A stretch of 10,801 nt of DNA from Chlorobiota bacterium (GCA_030619415.1 JAUXBM010000030.1:1-10801); one strand, 5' to 3'. Positions 1-6,993 are shown, numbered from the stretch's first letter. The notes: a model not told the origin generated them from the sequence alone. Numbers and translations are program-made.

Positions 1-486
1 ATGTTGATGAATGAGTATTTCAAACTGGATGTTGATAGCTACAAGAGTGGGAAAATCGCTTATGCTTTTGATGGCCTCCGAAATGGATGGCACACAATTA
101 ATTTAAAGGCGTGGGATCTGCAAAATAATTCATCGGAAGAAACCATAGATTTTTATGTGGATGATATGGCTGAGATCCTCCTGTCGAATGTGGTGAATTA
201 TCCAAACCCTTTTACCGACGAAACGAACTTTGGTTTTGTACATAACAAAACCGGTTCGAACATGAATGTTGAAGTGAGGATTTACGACACGCAGGGTAAG
301 CTTGTTGAGCAGTTGCAGGAAAACCTGGACAGTGAATTCAATAAAATCTCCGGTCTTCATTGGGATGGAACTGATTTTAATGGAAATAAATTACCGGCCG
401 GGCTCTATCCATATCACATAATAGTCACTGATTTTCATGGCAATAGGACGGTTCAACGGCAAAAGATGATAAAGTTGAGCCATTAA
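1..486 (+). CDS. porU: Type IX secretion system sortase PorU, C-terminal part (5' end outside window)
   Basis: This is the last ~161 residues of a longer protein. The frame is open at base 1, and the ATG there is probably an internal Met rather than the start. PorU is the gingipain-family (peptidase C25-like) sortase of T9SS: on the outer face of the outer membrane it cleaves the C-terminal sorting domain of cargo and joins the cargo to A-LPS. The catalytic domain is not in the window. What is visible is the tail: an Ig-like stretch (about residues 1-55, with GWHTINLKAWDLQNNSSE), then a sorting-domain-like/FlgD-like fold (about 66-158) with NYPNPF, IYDTQGKLV and LPAGLYPYHI. PorU is known to keep its own C-terminal domain. 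The call rests on this tail together with the porV gene 67 bases downstream, the usual neighbour. A different large T9SS cargo is possible, but the pairing with porV makes it less likely. Confidence 0.85.
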   Translation: MLMNEYFKLDVDSYKSGKIAYAFDGLRNGWHTINLKAWDLQNNSSEETIDFYVDDMAEILLSNVVNYPNPFTDETNFGFVHNKTGSNMNVEVRIYDTQGKLVEQLQENLDSEFNKISGLHWDGTDFNGNKLPAGLYPYHIIVTDFHGNRTVQRQKMIKLSH

Positions 487-520
487 AGAAATACAGATAA
501 TAATACTTCAAATTAATCGT

Positions 521-528
521 TACTTTTG
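521..528 (+). promoter_or_regulatory. Possible -7 box of a porV promoter
   Basis: TACTTTTG matches the Bacteroidota -7 pattern TAnnTTTG exactly. It lies in the 67-base porU-porV gap, 25 bases before the porV ATG, so a short leader would follow. No TTTG or TTG is seen 19-21 bases upstream, so only half of the promoter pattern is present. porV may have its own promoter in addition to read-through from porU. Confidence 0.4.
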
Positions 529-553
529 CGAACCATTTTTTAACCCGTTATTT

Positions 554-1777
554 ATGAGACTTAGGATTGTTTTTATTGCAGTATTGATGGCCTTTTTAGT
601 GAACGCGTTTGCTCAAACCCAGCAACAATTAGAAGGCTTTAATCCAATTACAACTGCAGTACCTTTTTTATCAATTGGCCCTGATGCCCGTGCCGGTGGT
701 CTGGGCGATGGAGGTGTTGCCTCATCACCCGATGCGAACTCGATGCACTGGAACCCTGCCAAATATGTTTTTGCTGTTGATAAACAAGGTTTTGCTATTA
801 ATTATACACCATGGTTAAGGAACCTGGTGAATGATATTAACCTTGCCTATCTGACTTATTACAATAAAATAGACAGGATGAATGCAATCGCTTTCTCGCT
901 GAGGTATTTTACAATGGGTTACATCACTTTTACAGATGAAAATGGAAATTCATTGGGTGACTATAAACCGAATGAGTTTGCAATTGACGCGACCTATTCC
1001 AGGAGATTGTCCGACTACCTGTCGATTGCTATTACAGGAAGGTTCATTTATTCAAACCTTACTGCCGGACAATACGTGCAGGGTGTTGAAACTACAGCGG
1101 GGAGATCTGTTGCAACCGATATTGCAATGTATTGGGAAAAAGATGTTGAATGGTTTAATACGATGGACGCACAATTTGCCTGGGGATGGAACATTTCTAA
1201 CATTGGGGTTAAAATATCTTATAACAGATCCAACATTGAAAGGGATTTTATACCGGCCAATTTCAGGATCGGGCCACGTTTAACATTGGGCCTCGACGAT
1301 TACAACAAAATATCTTTCCAATTGGATATAAACAAATTGCTTGTGCCTACAACGCCCTGGTATGAGTATGACTCATCAGGCAATAAAATTCCTATACCCG
1401 GAACCGATGAATTTGAAATCGCAGCAGGTATGAACCCCGATGTTCCTGTTATCAGGGGTGCACTTCAATCATGGTATGATGCGCCGCAAGGTTTTCAGGA
1501 AGAATTAAGAGAGTATAGCATTGCCTTCGGTACCGAATATTGGTACAATGATATTTTCGCCGTCAGGGCCGGTTACTTTTACGAAAACAGATACAAAGGC
1601 AACCGCCAGTATGCTACTTTGGGTGTTGGCTTAAGGTATAATGTATTTGGCCTCGATTTCTCTTACCTGATTCCTACGACAGGTATCGAAAATCCGCTAC
1701 AAAACACCTTGCGGTTTAGCCTGATTTTCAACTTTGGAAAGGCGTCCACCGGCGAAGCTAAAGCGCCAACCGGTTAA
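554..1777 (+). CDS. porV: Type IX secretion system outer membrane protein PorV
   Basis: PorV (LptO) is a FadL-like outer-membrane beta-barrel of T9SS. It binds cargo released from the Sov/SprA translocon and carries it to the PorU attachment complex. The 407-residue product has a signal peptide with likely cleavage at AFA|Q (residues 20/21). It then has the family's N-terminal signature, running from NPITTAVPFLSIGPDARAGG through GDGGVASSPDANSMHWNPAK (about residues 30-70), followed by alternating aromatic beta-strands to the last strand LRFSLIFNFG near the C terminus. A short polar tail (about 12 residues) follows that strand. The length is normal for the family. The stop codon shares one base with the ispF start (TAATG), so translation is probably coupled. 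The start is the first ATG before a clean signal peptide, and a TAnnTTTG box lies 25 bases upstream. Confidence 0.95.
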   Translation: MRLRIVFIAVLMAFLVNAFAQTQQQLEGFNPITTAVPFLSIGPDARAGGLGDGGVASSPDANSMHWNPAKYVFAVDKQGFAINYTPWLRNLVNDINLAYLTYYNKIDRMNAIAFSLRYFTMGYITFTDENGNSLGDYKPNEFAIDATYSRRLSDYLSIAITGRFIYSNLTAGQYVQGVETTAGRSVATDIAMYWEKDVEWFNTMDAQFAWGWNISNIGVKISYNRSNIERDFIPANFRIGPRLTLGLDDYNKISFQLDINKLLVPTTPWYEYDSSGNKIPIPGTDEFEIAAGMNPDVPVIRGALQSWYDAPQGFQEELREYSIAFGTEYWYNDIFAVRAGYFYENRYKGNRQYATLGVGLRYNVFGLDFSYLIPTTGIENPLQNTLRFSLIFNFGKASTGEAKAPTG

Positions 1778-2262
1778 TGAGCCAGGGGTTTAAAGTAGGC
1801 TTTGGTCACGATGTCCACCAGCTCGTAGCAGGAAGACCACTAATTATAGGTGGCATTTCAATTGAACATCCAAAAGGCGCCTTTGGGCATTCTGATGCTG
1901 ACGTCTTGATGCACGCCATCATTGACGCACTGCTTGGGGCAGCAGGTTTAGGGGATATCGGCACCCACTTCCCGGATAATGACCCGCAATACAAAGATGC
2001 CGACAGCCAAAAGCTGCTGATCAAGGTAGTTAAGCTGATTGAAGAAAGCGATTACACCGTTGGAAATATCGATTCTACAGTTGTGCTTCAACAGCCGAAA
2101 ATAAACACATACATTCCGCAAATCAGAAAGCAGATCTCAAAAATTATCGGGATTCCTGAAGCAGATATTTCCGTGAAAGCCAAAACGAGCGAACACCTTG
2201 GATTTATCGGAAGGGAAGAGGGTGTTGCTGCGTATGCAATCGTCTTGCTTCAAAGCAAATAA
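1777..2262 (+). CDS. ispF: 2-C-methyl-D-erythritol 2,4-cyclodiphosphate synthase IspF
   Basis: IspF is a cytoplasmic trimeric enzyme of the MEP pathway. It converts 4-diphosphocytidyl-methylerythritol 2-phosphate into the cyclic diphosphate, releasing CMP. At 161 residues it is full length. The metal-binding residues are visible as D12 and H14 in GHDVH and H46 in HSDADVLMHA. They are followed by DIGTHFPDNDPQYKDADS (60-77) and the C-terminal signature KTSEHLGFIGREEGVAAYA, which holds the substrate/CDP-contacting Thr/Ser-Glu. The ATG overlaps the porV stop by one base, so this gene is the distal member of a porU-porV-ispF unit. The same order is, from memory, found in Porphyromonas and other Bacteroidales. 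There is no functional reason for ispF to be in a secretion operon other than conserved synteny. Confidence 0.97.
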   Translation: MSQGFKVGFGHDVHQLVAGRPLIIGGISIEHPKGAFGHSDADVLMHAIIDALLGAAGLGDIGTHFPDNDPQYKDADSQKLLIKVVKLIEESDYTVGNIDSTVVLQQPKINTYIPQIRKQISKIIGIPEADISVKAKTSEHLGFIGREEGVAAYAIVLLQSK

Positions 2263-2271
2263 TGCTGTCGC

Positions 2272-2823
2272 TTAGCGTCTATTCCAGAAGCCATTAAAAC
2301 CGATATAAACTTCTATTTCATTATCAAAACCCTCGAAACCCGGTAGTTGCAATTCGTGGTTATACATTTTTCCATGCAATAAAAATACCCTGTAATTCCC
2401 TTGCTGTGATTGGCTTGGACGGGTTACTTTCATATCAAACATGATCGTCCGGTTCAACATTAACTCCTGGTTAATTAATTGCAATTCCACAACGTAGCTT
2501 TGCTCGATTCGCCTTTGGTCGATTATTTCAGTGATGGGAAATATGCCTTGCAAAATAAATTCACGTTCGTATTCGATTGAATCAGTATCGACGAAAGTTG
2601 GATTATTGGAATAATAAAAATCACTGTTCTCCAGTCGGGTAATAAAACTACCGATTTGATAATCAAGTCTTACAGTTACGTTTTTATTTTCCCATTGGAT
2701 ATTCTCACCATCTTTAAAAACACTGATCTTCATCACCGACTTAAAGGTTTGGTATTGTGGTTGCTGCGAAAAACCCGTAAGGCTAAACATTATGCAGCTA
2801 AGGGCGATAAGTAAATTTCTCAT
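2272..2823 (-). CDS. Small secreted protein of unknown function
   Basis: I do not recognise this 183-residue protein with confidence. It begins with a classical signal peptide (MRNLLIALSCIMFSLTGFS, likely cut at S19|Q20), so it should reach the periplasm or beyond. The Cys at position 10 is too early for a lipobox. The mature part has no membrane segment and is rich in alternating hydrophobic/polar stretches, suggesting an all-beta fold. Notable segments are GSFITRLENSDFYY, EREFILQGIFPITEII and VFLLHGKMYNHELQLPGF, with an aromatic end (GFNGFWNRR). The strand pattern with a late G-x-M/L-x-x-H...LPGF segment loosely recalls periplasmic YceI-like lipid-binding barrels, but this is a weak guess. 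It converges on ispF with only 9 bases between the stops. Its promoter appears to overlap the end of the MITE-like element upstream. It is transcribed alone or by read-through from the helicase gene. Confidence 0.75.
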   Translation of the reverse strand: MRNLLIALSCIMFSLTGFSQQPQYQTFKSVMKISVFKDGENIQWENKNVTVRLDYQIGSFITRLENSDFYYSNNPTFVDTDSIEYEREFILQGIFPITEIIDQRRIEQSYVVELQLINQELMLNRTIMFDMKVTRPSQSQQGNYRVFLLHGKMYNHELQLPGFEGFDNEIEVYIGFNGFWNRR

Positions 2824-2843
2824 ACTTTAAGTGAATTAGAGGA

Positions 2844-2875
2844 TAAAGATAATGATATCTTGAGACCTTTGCAAA
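2844..2875 (-). promoter_or_regulatory. Promoter of the small secreted protein, -33 box inside a terminal inverted repeat
   Basis: Read on the minus strand, TTTG (2872-2875) is followed after 20 bases by TATCTTTA (2844-2851). This fits the Bacteroidota pattern TTTG-N~20-TAnnTTTG with one mismatch, in the last base of the -7 box. Transcription would start near 2838, leaving about 15 bases before the ATG at 2823. The TTTG is part of the left terminal repeat of the palindromic element. Confidence 0.5.
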
Positions 2876-2993
2876 ACATATTGTTTTGTCATCCTGAACG
2901 TAGTGAAGGATCTTTAGATAGCTGAAATCCAAGACATAAGGATTCTTCACTACGTTCAGAAAGACAGTTTAATGGGGTTTTGCAAAGATCACA
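2861..2993. repeat. MITE-like nested palindromic element
   Basis: This non-coding 133-base stretch fills most of the 217-base gap between two minus-strand genes. Its ends are inverted repeats of 17 bases (2861-2877, tgagacctttgcaaaac; and 2977-2993) that match at 15 of 17 positions. Inside is a second inverted repeat, 2888-2912 against 2941-2965, matching at 22 of 25 positions with a 15-base perfect core (ctgaacgtagtgaag) around a 28-base centre. The trinucleotide TCT directly flanks both ends (2858-2860 and 2994-2996), which could be a 3-base target duplication. There is no transposase or reading frame. The inner hairpin resembles dispersed intergenic palindromes common in Bacteroidota genomes, and the ends resemble insertion-sequence termini of that phylum; both comparisons are from memory. 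As RNA, the hairpin could also act as a terminator or stabiliser for the helicase transcript. Confidence 0.7.
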
Positions 2994-3040
2994 TCTAATT
3001 GAATGTTTATAGGTTCTGCTTATGTTGGAAATTCCGTTAA

Positions 3041-4489
3041 CTATATATGGTTTGAATCCATTGCGAAAAATTCCGGTTTAAAATTCACGAGATACAATTT
3101 TTGAGTTGAACGTGTGATGGCCGTGTATAACCATCTCAGGTATTCCACATTAATCATTTCGTCGTTCACATAACCCTGGTCAACAATTACAACCGGCCAT
3201 TGCCCACCCTGTGTTTTATGACAGGTCATGGCATAGGCAAATTTCACATGAACTGCATTAAAATAGGGGTTCTTCATCACCTGGTCAACGCGTGCCCTTC
3301 TAGCAGGAATGTCCAGATAATCTTTCTCAACTTCATTAAACAGTTCCTGTCTTTCGCTATCGCTAAGTCCCGGCCCGGTTGAATAGATGGTATTCAACAG
3401 CAGTTTCACCTCATATTCTTTCTCTTCAGGATAATCCAGCATCTGCACTTCGGCATCGGCAAATTGGAAGCCATACATTTCTTCTGTCTTCCTTATCCTT
3501 AATATCTTAATAATATCACCGTTTGCGATAAAGCCGGCTTTCGATGTCTCGTCCAGCCAGAAGTAATTATTCTTAACGACCATCATCATATCGCCGCCCT
3601 CAATATCATTTTCACGCTGCAGGATGTGTGATCTGATTTGCCGGTTAAACAGGTTCGCCCTTTTATTCGACCGGCACACAACAATCCCATTGTCAGGTTC
3701 ACTTCCCGAAAAGGTATATTGCAGCAATTCTTCCAAATCATAGCCAGACTCAACCCTTATGATATCGGATTTAAATTGCGAAGGATCAAAATAAGGAGGA
3801 TTGTCGTTTTTTAAACTGATATTAACACGAAGTGAGGTAGCTGTCGTAAGGATGCCGGAATCAAAAGTTTGTCGCATCACCTCTTTCATTTCAAAATCAA
3901 ACAAAGAAACATGGAGAATGCTTTTCACATAATCAGGATCGAGGGCAGGACTGATATCGAGACCAACCGGTGGAAGTTGTGCGGTATCACCGACCAATAT
4001 TAATTTGTTGCCAGGTTTCGAAAAAACATAATTCAGCAAGTCTTCCAGCAGGTTGCGCCTGCTAAACAGTGCATCTCCCGGCTGGCTGTTATCATTGATC
4101 ATGGATGCTTCATCCACCAAAAAGACTGAATTTTTTAATGGGTTGTTTGCCAGGGTCAGTTTGCCAACGCCATCTTTCGAAGTGAAAATCTGGTAAATAG
4201 AACGATGAATAGTATGCGCGTGAAATCCAGTGTATTGCGCCAGTACTTTTGCGGCGCGTCCGGTAGGGGCCATCAGGGCAAAAGGTCTTCCAATATTTTT
4301 AAGCACCTTAACATAAGTGCTGATCAGGCTGGTTTTTCCAGTACCGGCATAACCCTTCAAAATATAAACAGGATTTTCTTTTTCGCTAACCTCAAATGCA
4401 GCGATATGACCAATGACTTTTTGCTGGTCAGCTGTTGGTTTAAAGTTAAGTTGCCCGGTGAGCATTTCTGCGATATCTTCCCTTTTCAT
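3041..4489 (-). CDS. SF1B DNA helicase, RecD/Dda-like
   Basis: This is a 482-residue cytoplasmic ATP-dependent helicase with the full superfamily 1 motif set: Q-like TADQQ (19-23), Walker A GYAGTGKTS (46-54), motif Ia APTGRAAKVL (74-83), Walker B LVDEAS (124-129), motif III GDTAQLPPVG (167-176), and near the C terminus CHKTQGGQW (423-431) and YTAITRS (455-461), with the arginine finger at R460. It is shorter than RecD2, lacks that protein's N-terminal extension, and is close in size to phage T4 Dda and the stand-alone RecD-like ATPases common in Bacteroidota. The likely role is 5'-to-3' unwinding in repair or replication restart; there is no recB or recC in the window. It starts 6 bases after the tamL stop with no clear ribosome binding site, so it is probably co-transcribed and reached by re-initiation. 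The MITE-like palindrome follows its stop. Confidence 0.9.
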   Translation of the reverse strand: MKREDIAEMLTGQLNFKPTADQQKVIGHIAAFEVSEKENPVYILKGYAGTGKTSLISTYVKVLKNIGRPFALMAPTGRAAKVLAQYTGFHAHTIHRSIYQIFTSKDGVGKLTLANNPLKNSVFLVDEASMINDNSQPGDALFSRRNLLEDLLNYVFSKPGNKLILVGDTAQLPPVGLDISPALDPDYVKSILHVSLFDFEMKEVMRQTFDSGILTTATSLRVNISLKNDNPPYFDPSQFKSDIIRVESGYDLEELLQYTFSGSEPDNGIVVCRSNKRANLFNRQIRSHILQRENDIEGGDMMMVVKNNYFWLDETSKAGFIANGDIIKILRIRKTEEMYGFQFADAEVQMLDYPEEKEYEVKLLLNTIYSTGPGLSDSERQELFNEVEKDYLDIPARRARVDQVMKNPYFNAVHVKFAYAMTCHKTQGGQWPVVIVDQGYVNDEMINVEYLRWLYTAITRSTQKLYLVNFKPEFFAMDSNHI

Positions 4490-4495
4490 ATATTA

Positions 4496-6826
4496 TTAGA
4501 ATGGGTAACCAATACCAAAATTAAGTACCCATATATAAGGTGTTTGCCACATGTCGCCTTCTTCATATTTTGTAGGATTTCTTACCGGTGAGGCAAAATC
4601 AAGCCTGAAAACGAAAAAACCAAAATCCAACCTTACCCCCACACCAATATCTACAGCCAACTGGTCGTACCACGTGTTCCATTTGAATTCACCATTTGGG
4701 TAAGTTTCCGTTTCCTTAAGCGTCCATATATTTCCAACGTCTAAGAAAAAGGCGCCTTTAAAAATTTTATAAATAGGGAAGCGATATTCAATATTGCCTT
4801 CAATCTGTATATCACCTACCCGCTCATAATTGTTGTTGGCTGAGTATCCTCCAGGCCCAAGTGTTCTGAACTGCCATCCCCTCATGTCGTTGGCGCCACC
4901 CGCAAAAAAACCTTTTTGATAAGGAATCTCGGTAGAATTCCCGTAGGGTACAGCCAGGCCGAGTAAAATCCTGAAAACAAGGCTGCTCTTTTTTTCATTA
5001 AAGTGAAAATAGTGTCTGAAATCGTTACTGATCCTGATGTATTGAGCATACCTGACATTGGCAATTTCATAAAATCCAAGTGCATTTGTGTCTGATTTAA
5101 ACAAGGAATTCATGGCGTAGAGGAAATTGCCCGATGTCTCAACATTGAGCCGGTTGAAATTAAAGTGATTCAGATGGGTGAGATTCTGATTATTGAAGAT
5201 AATACTGTAACTCACACCGGCAATCAGGTGATCAGAATATTGTTCCAGCAATCTTGGATTCGTTAAGGTATCTATCCAGTCTTTAAATTCATCCGTTATT
5301 GGGATAACGTTCACATAATTGATATTGATCGGGGTTAGGATATGTTTGATTTGTACAGTTTGATCCCAGGAATAACCGATATCGAAATTGGTGATATTTC
5401 TAGAGTAATTTTGACGCAACTGGTAACTAAAACCGAAATTAAGGTTGGTAACCGGGGTATAACGTTCATGGAACCTGGCTAGTTTAAATGGGAACAGAAA
5501 GCGTGGGAAATAGAGGTTCCCGCTTATACCGGCCTCGAAAGTGTTGAAAAGTCCTGAACCGCTGGAAGTATCCACGCTCTGAGCCTCAAAACCACCATTT
5601 ACCCGCACGCTAAATACTTCGCCTCGTTTAAAAATATTTTTATTCGCAACAACTACACTACCTCTAATTCCTAAATCCCCACTGGAATTGGTGCCTTCAG
5701 TATCAACCTGAAATGAATTTACCTTGGCCGTTTGCATCGATATCCTGGAATTCATGTAATGGTAGCCCTCCTCTTTATTCTCGCCGGCACCGGTTGTATC
5801 AAAATTGATCGTGGCCGTTCGGATGATGCTGAAATTAAAAAGACGACGATAAGTTTGTTGTAACTCAGATGCTGAATAAGGCCTGCCTGGTTTTATTTTT
5901 ATTGCTGAATTAAAGGCCGAAGGTTTTAGCCGGCGCTTATAATCCAGCAAATAATCGTAGTTGTATTTTGTGGTGTCCCCCCAAAAATGAATATTGTGTT
6001 TAACCGTATCAAATACCTGATCCATGATTGGTTTAAAGTCAGGGATTACAGTTATATTTTTCAGGAAATAACGTGTGTGGTTTTTCATGTAAAATTTCCC
6101 GGGCACATTTTCATCAGCAACCCGAACGTTGTTTATTTTTAAAACCACACTTAATTCATGATCCGTAAAATTGCTGTCAACCACAAACTGAACAAAGTTC
6201 CGGTTAAAATAATAGTAGCCTACATCACGCAAGTCCTTGGTGATGCGGTCGCGTTCATCATCAAAAGTGTAGGCATTGTATATATCGCCGGCTTTTACGA
6301 GTGTTTTTTTAATGTTGGCCTTAAAAAACGTACCAACAAGGGTATCGGCAATATCATACTCAACCGATGAAATATAGTAAGGCTGGGCTGGTATCACAGT
6401 GTAACTTATGTTTACCTTGCGTTTTTTATGTTCAATTTCATGGCTGACTTTTGAATTGAAAAATCCAATATTGTCAAGATAGATCTTCATTTTTTGCCCG
6501 ATCCTGTCAGCATGATCCGACTCATAAAAAACAGGATATTCACCAAAGTTTTTCTCCCTCCATTTATTAAATTTTGTTTGATTATTTTGAAACCTGTAGT
6601 AAACATTCAGTTTCCAGTAAACCCCTAAAGTTTTTGAATTGGGCTTTGGTTTAAAAAACGTCCTGAGATCGGATGTTGCAATTTCAGCCGGTTTGTCCTT
6701 AATTGTAATTGTGTATTTATTGACCAGATATTCATCTTCACCAATAAAATTCTTTACCGAACAACTACTGAATAGTCCGAAAAGAAAACAAATGAATATA
6801 CCTATTTTGAAATCTCTGGTGGTCAA
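4496..6826 (-). CDS. tamL: TamL-type BamA-family (Omp85) outer membrane lipoprotein
   Basis: This is a BamA/TamA-like outer-membrane assembly protein of the Bacteroidota lipoprotein type. I place the start at a TTG (6824-6826), giving 776 residues and a compact lipoprotein signal: TTRDFK, a hydrophobic run, then LFSSC with the lipidated Cys at 22. The frame stays open to another TTG at 6928 (810 residues), but that adds 34 unlike-signal residues and would swallow a TAnnTTTG box. No ATG is available before the lipobox. POTRA-like modules occupy roughly residues 30-340 (for example QPYYISSVEYD and PGRPYSASELQQTYRRLF), followed by a C-terminal 16-strand Omp85 barrel. GANDMRGWQFRTLGPGGY (R649-G650-W651) is the conserved L6-loop RG motif. 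The chain ends in IGYPF, a terminal-Phe beta-signal. A TamB partner, often adjacent, is absent; a helicase gene follows instead. The tam name rests on the lipobox plus Omp85 architecture; a BamA paralogue is the alternative. Confidence 0.85.
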   Translation of the reverse strand: MTTRDFKIGIFICFLFGLFSSCSVKNFIGEDEYLVNKYTITIKDKPAEIATSDLRTFFKPKPNSKTLGVYWKLNVYYRFQNNQTKFNKWREKNFGEYPVFYESDHADRIGQKMKIYLDNIGFFNSKVSHEIEHKKRKVNISYTVIPAQPYYISSVEYDIADTLVGTFFKANIKKTLVKAGDIYNAYTFDDERDRITKDLRDVGYYYFNRNFVQFVVDSNFTDHELSVVLKINNVRVADENVPGKFYMKNHTRYFLKNITVIPDFKPIMDQVFDTVKHNIHFWGDTTKYNYDYLLDYKRRLKPSAFNSAIKIKPGRPYSASELQQTYRRLFNFSIIRTATINFDTTGAGENKEEGYHYMNSRISMQTAKVNSFQVDTEGTNSSGDLGIRGSVVVANKNIFKRGEVFSVRVNGGFEAQSVDTSSGSGLFNTFEAGISGNLYFPRFLFPFKLARFHERYTPVTNLNFGFSYQLRQNYSRNITNFDIGYSWDQTVQIKHILTPININYVNVIPITDEFKDWIDTLTNPRLLEQYSDHLIAGVSYSIIFNNQNLTHLNHFNFNRLNVETSGNFLYAMNSLFKSDTNALGFYEIANVRYAQYIRISNDFRHYFHFNEKKSSLVFRILLGLAVPYGNSTEIPYQKGFFAGGANDMRGWQFRTLGPGGYSANNNYERVGDIQIEGNIEYRFPIYKIFKGAFFLDVGNIWTLKETETYPNGEFKWNTWYDQLAVDIGVGVRLDFGFFVFRLDFASPVRNPTKYEEGDMWQTPYIWVLNFGIGYPF

Positions 6827-6846
6827 CAGATAAGCATTAGTACATG

Positions 6847-6854
6847 CAAATTTA
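6847..6854 (-). promoter_or_regulatory. Possible -7 box for tamL
   Basis: On the minus strand TAAATTTG matches TAnnTTTG exactly and ends about 20 bases before the proposed TTG start at 6826, leaving a leader of roughly 15 bases. No TTTG/TTG is seen at the expected distance upstream (a TTG about 9 bases away is too near), so support is partial. Its position inside the longer alternative reading frame is one reason to prefer the shorter start. Confidence 0.35.
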
Positions 6855-6920
6855 ACAAAAGACCAACTGGAAATGCAGGCTGATTTGAATAGCTTATCTT
6901 CTGTTAATTGTTCATTACTA

Positions 6921-6952
6921 TTTGACAAATCCGTGGGAATAGCTTAACTTTG
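6921..6952 (+). promoter_or_regulatory. Bacteroidota-type promoter for the T9SS cargo gene
   Basis: TTTG at 6921-6924 is followed after exactly 20 bases by TAACTTTG at 6945-6952, a full match to the Bacteroidota primary-sigma pattern TTTG-N~20-TAnnTTTG. Transcription should start near 6957-6960, giving a leader of about 35 bases before the ATG at 6994. It faces away from tamL. Confidence 0.7.
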
Positions 6953-6993
6953 GATTCGTCTCTAACAATTAATTTGTACTAATTCTGACTAAA

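Noticed and set aside
936..1283. 115-codon open frame on the + strand inside porV
   Set aside because: Out-of-frame shadow of porV, which has a signal peptide and family motifs through this region.
2263..2280. Terminator between ispF and the converging small gene
   Set aside because: Only 9 bases separate the stops; the short CGCTTAGCG palindrome has a one-base centre and no T-run, so it cannot form a useful hairpin.
2888..2965. CRISPR-like repeat pair
   Set aside because: The two copies are inverted, not direct, and there are only two; this is a hairpin rather than an array.
2977..3008. Outward promoter from the right end of the palindromic element on the + strand
   Set aside because: A TTTG is present (2979-2982), but no TAnnTTTG follows at the proper distance and the flanking gene is read on the other strand.
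4205..4591. 128-codon open frame on the + strand
   Set aside because: It lies antisense across the 5' end of the helicase gene and the 3' end of tamL, both strongly supported, and its translation shows no domain or signal.
4496..6928. BamA itself rather than TamL
   Set aside because: The clear lipobox (LFSSC) and the POTRA-like region fit the TamL lipoprotein type better than canonical non-lipidated BamA, though a tree would be needed to be certain.
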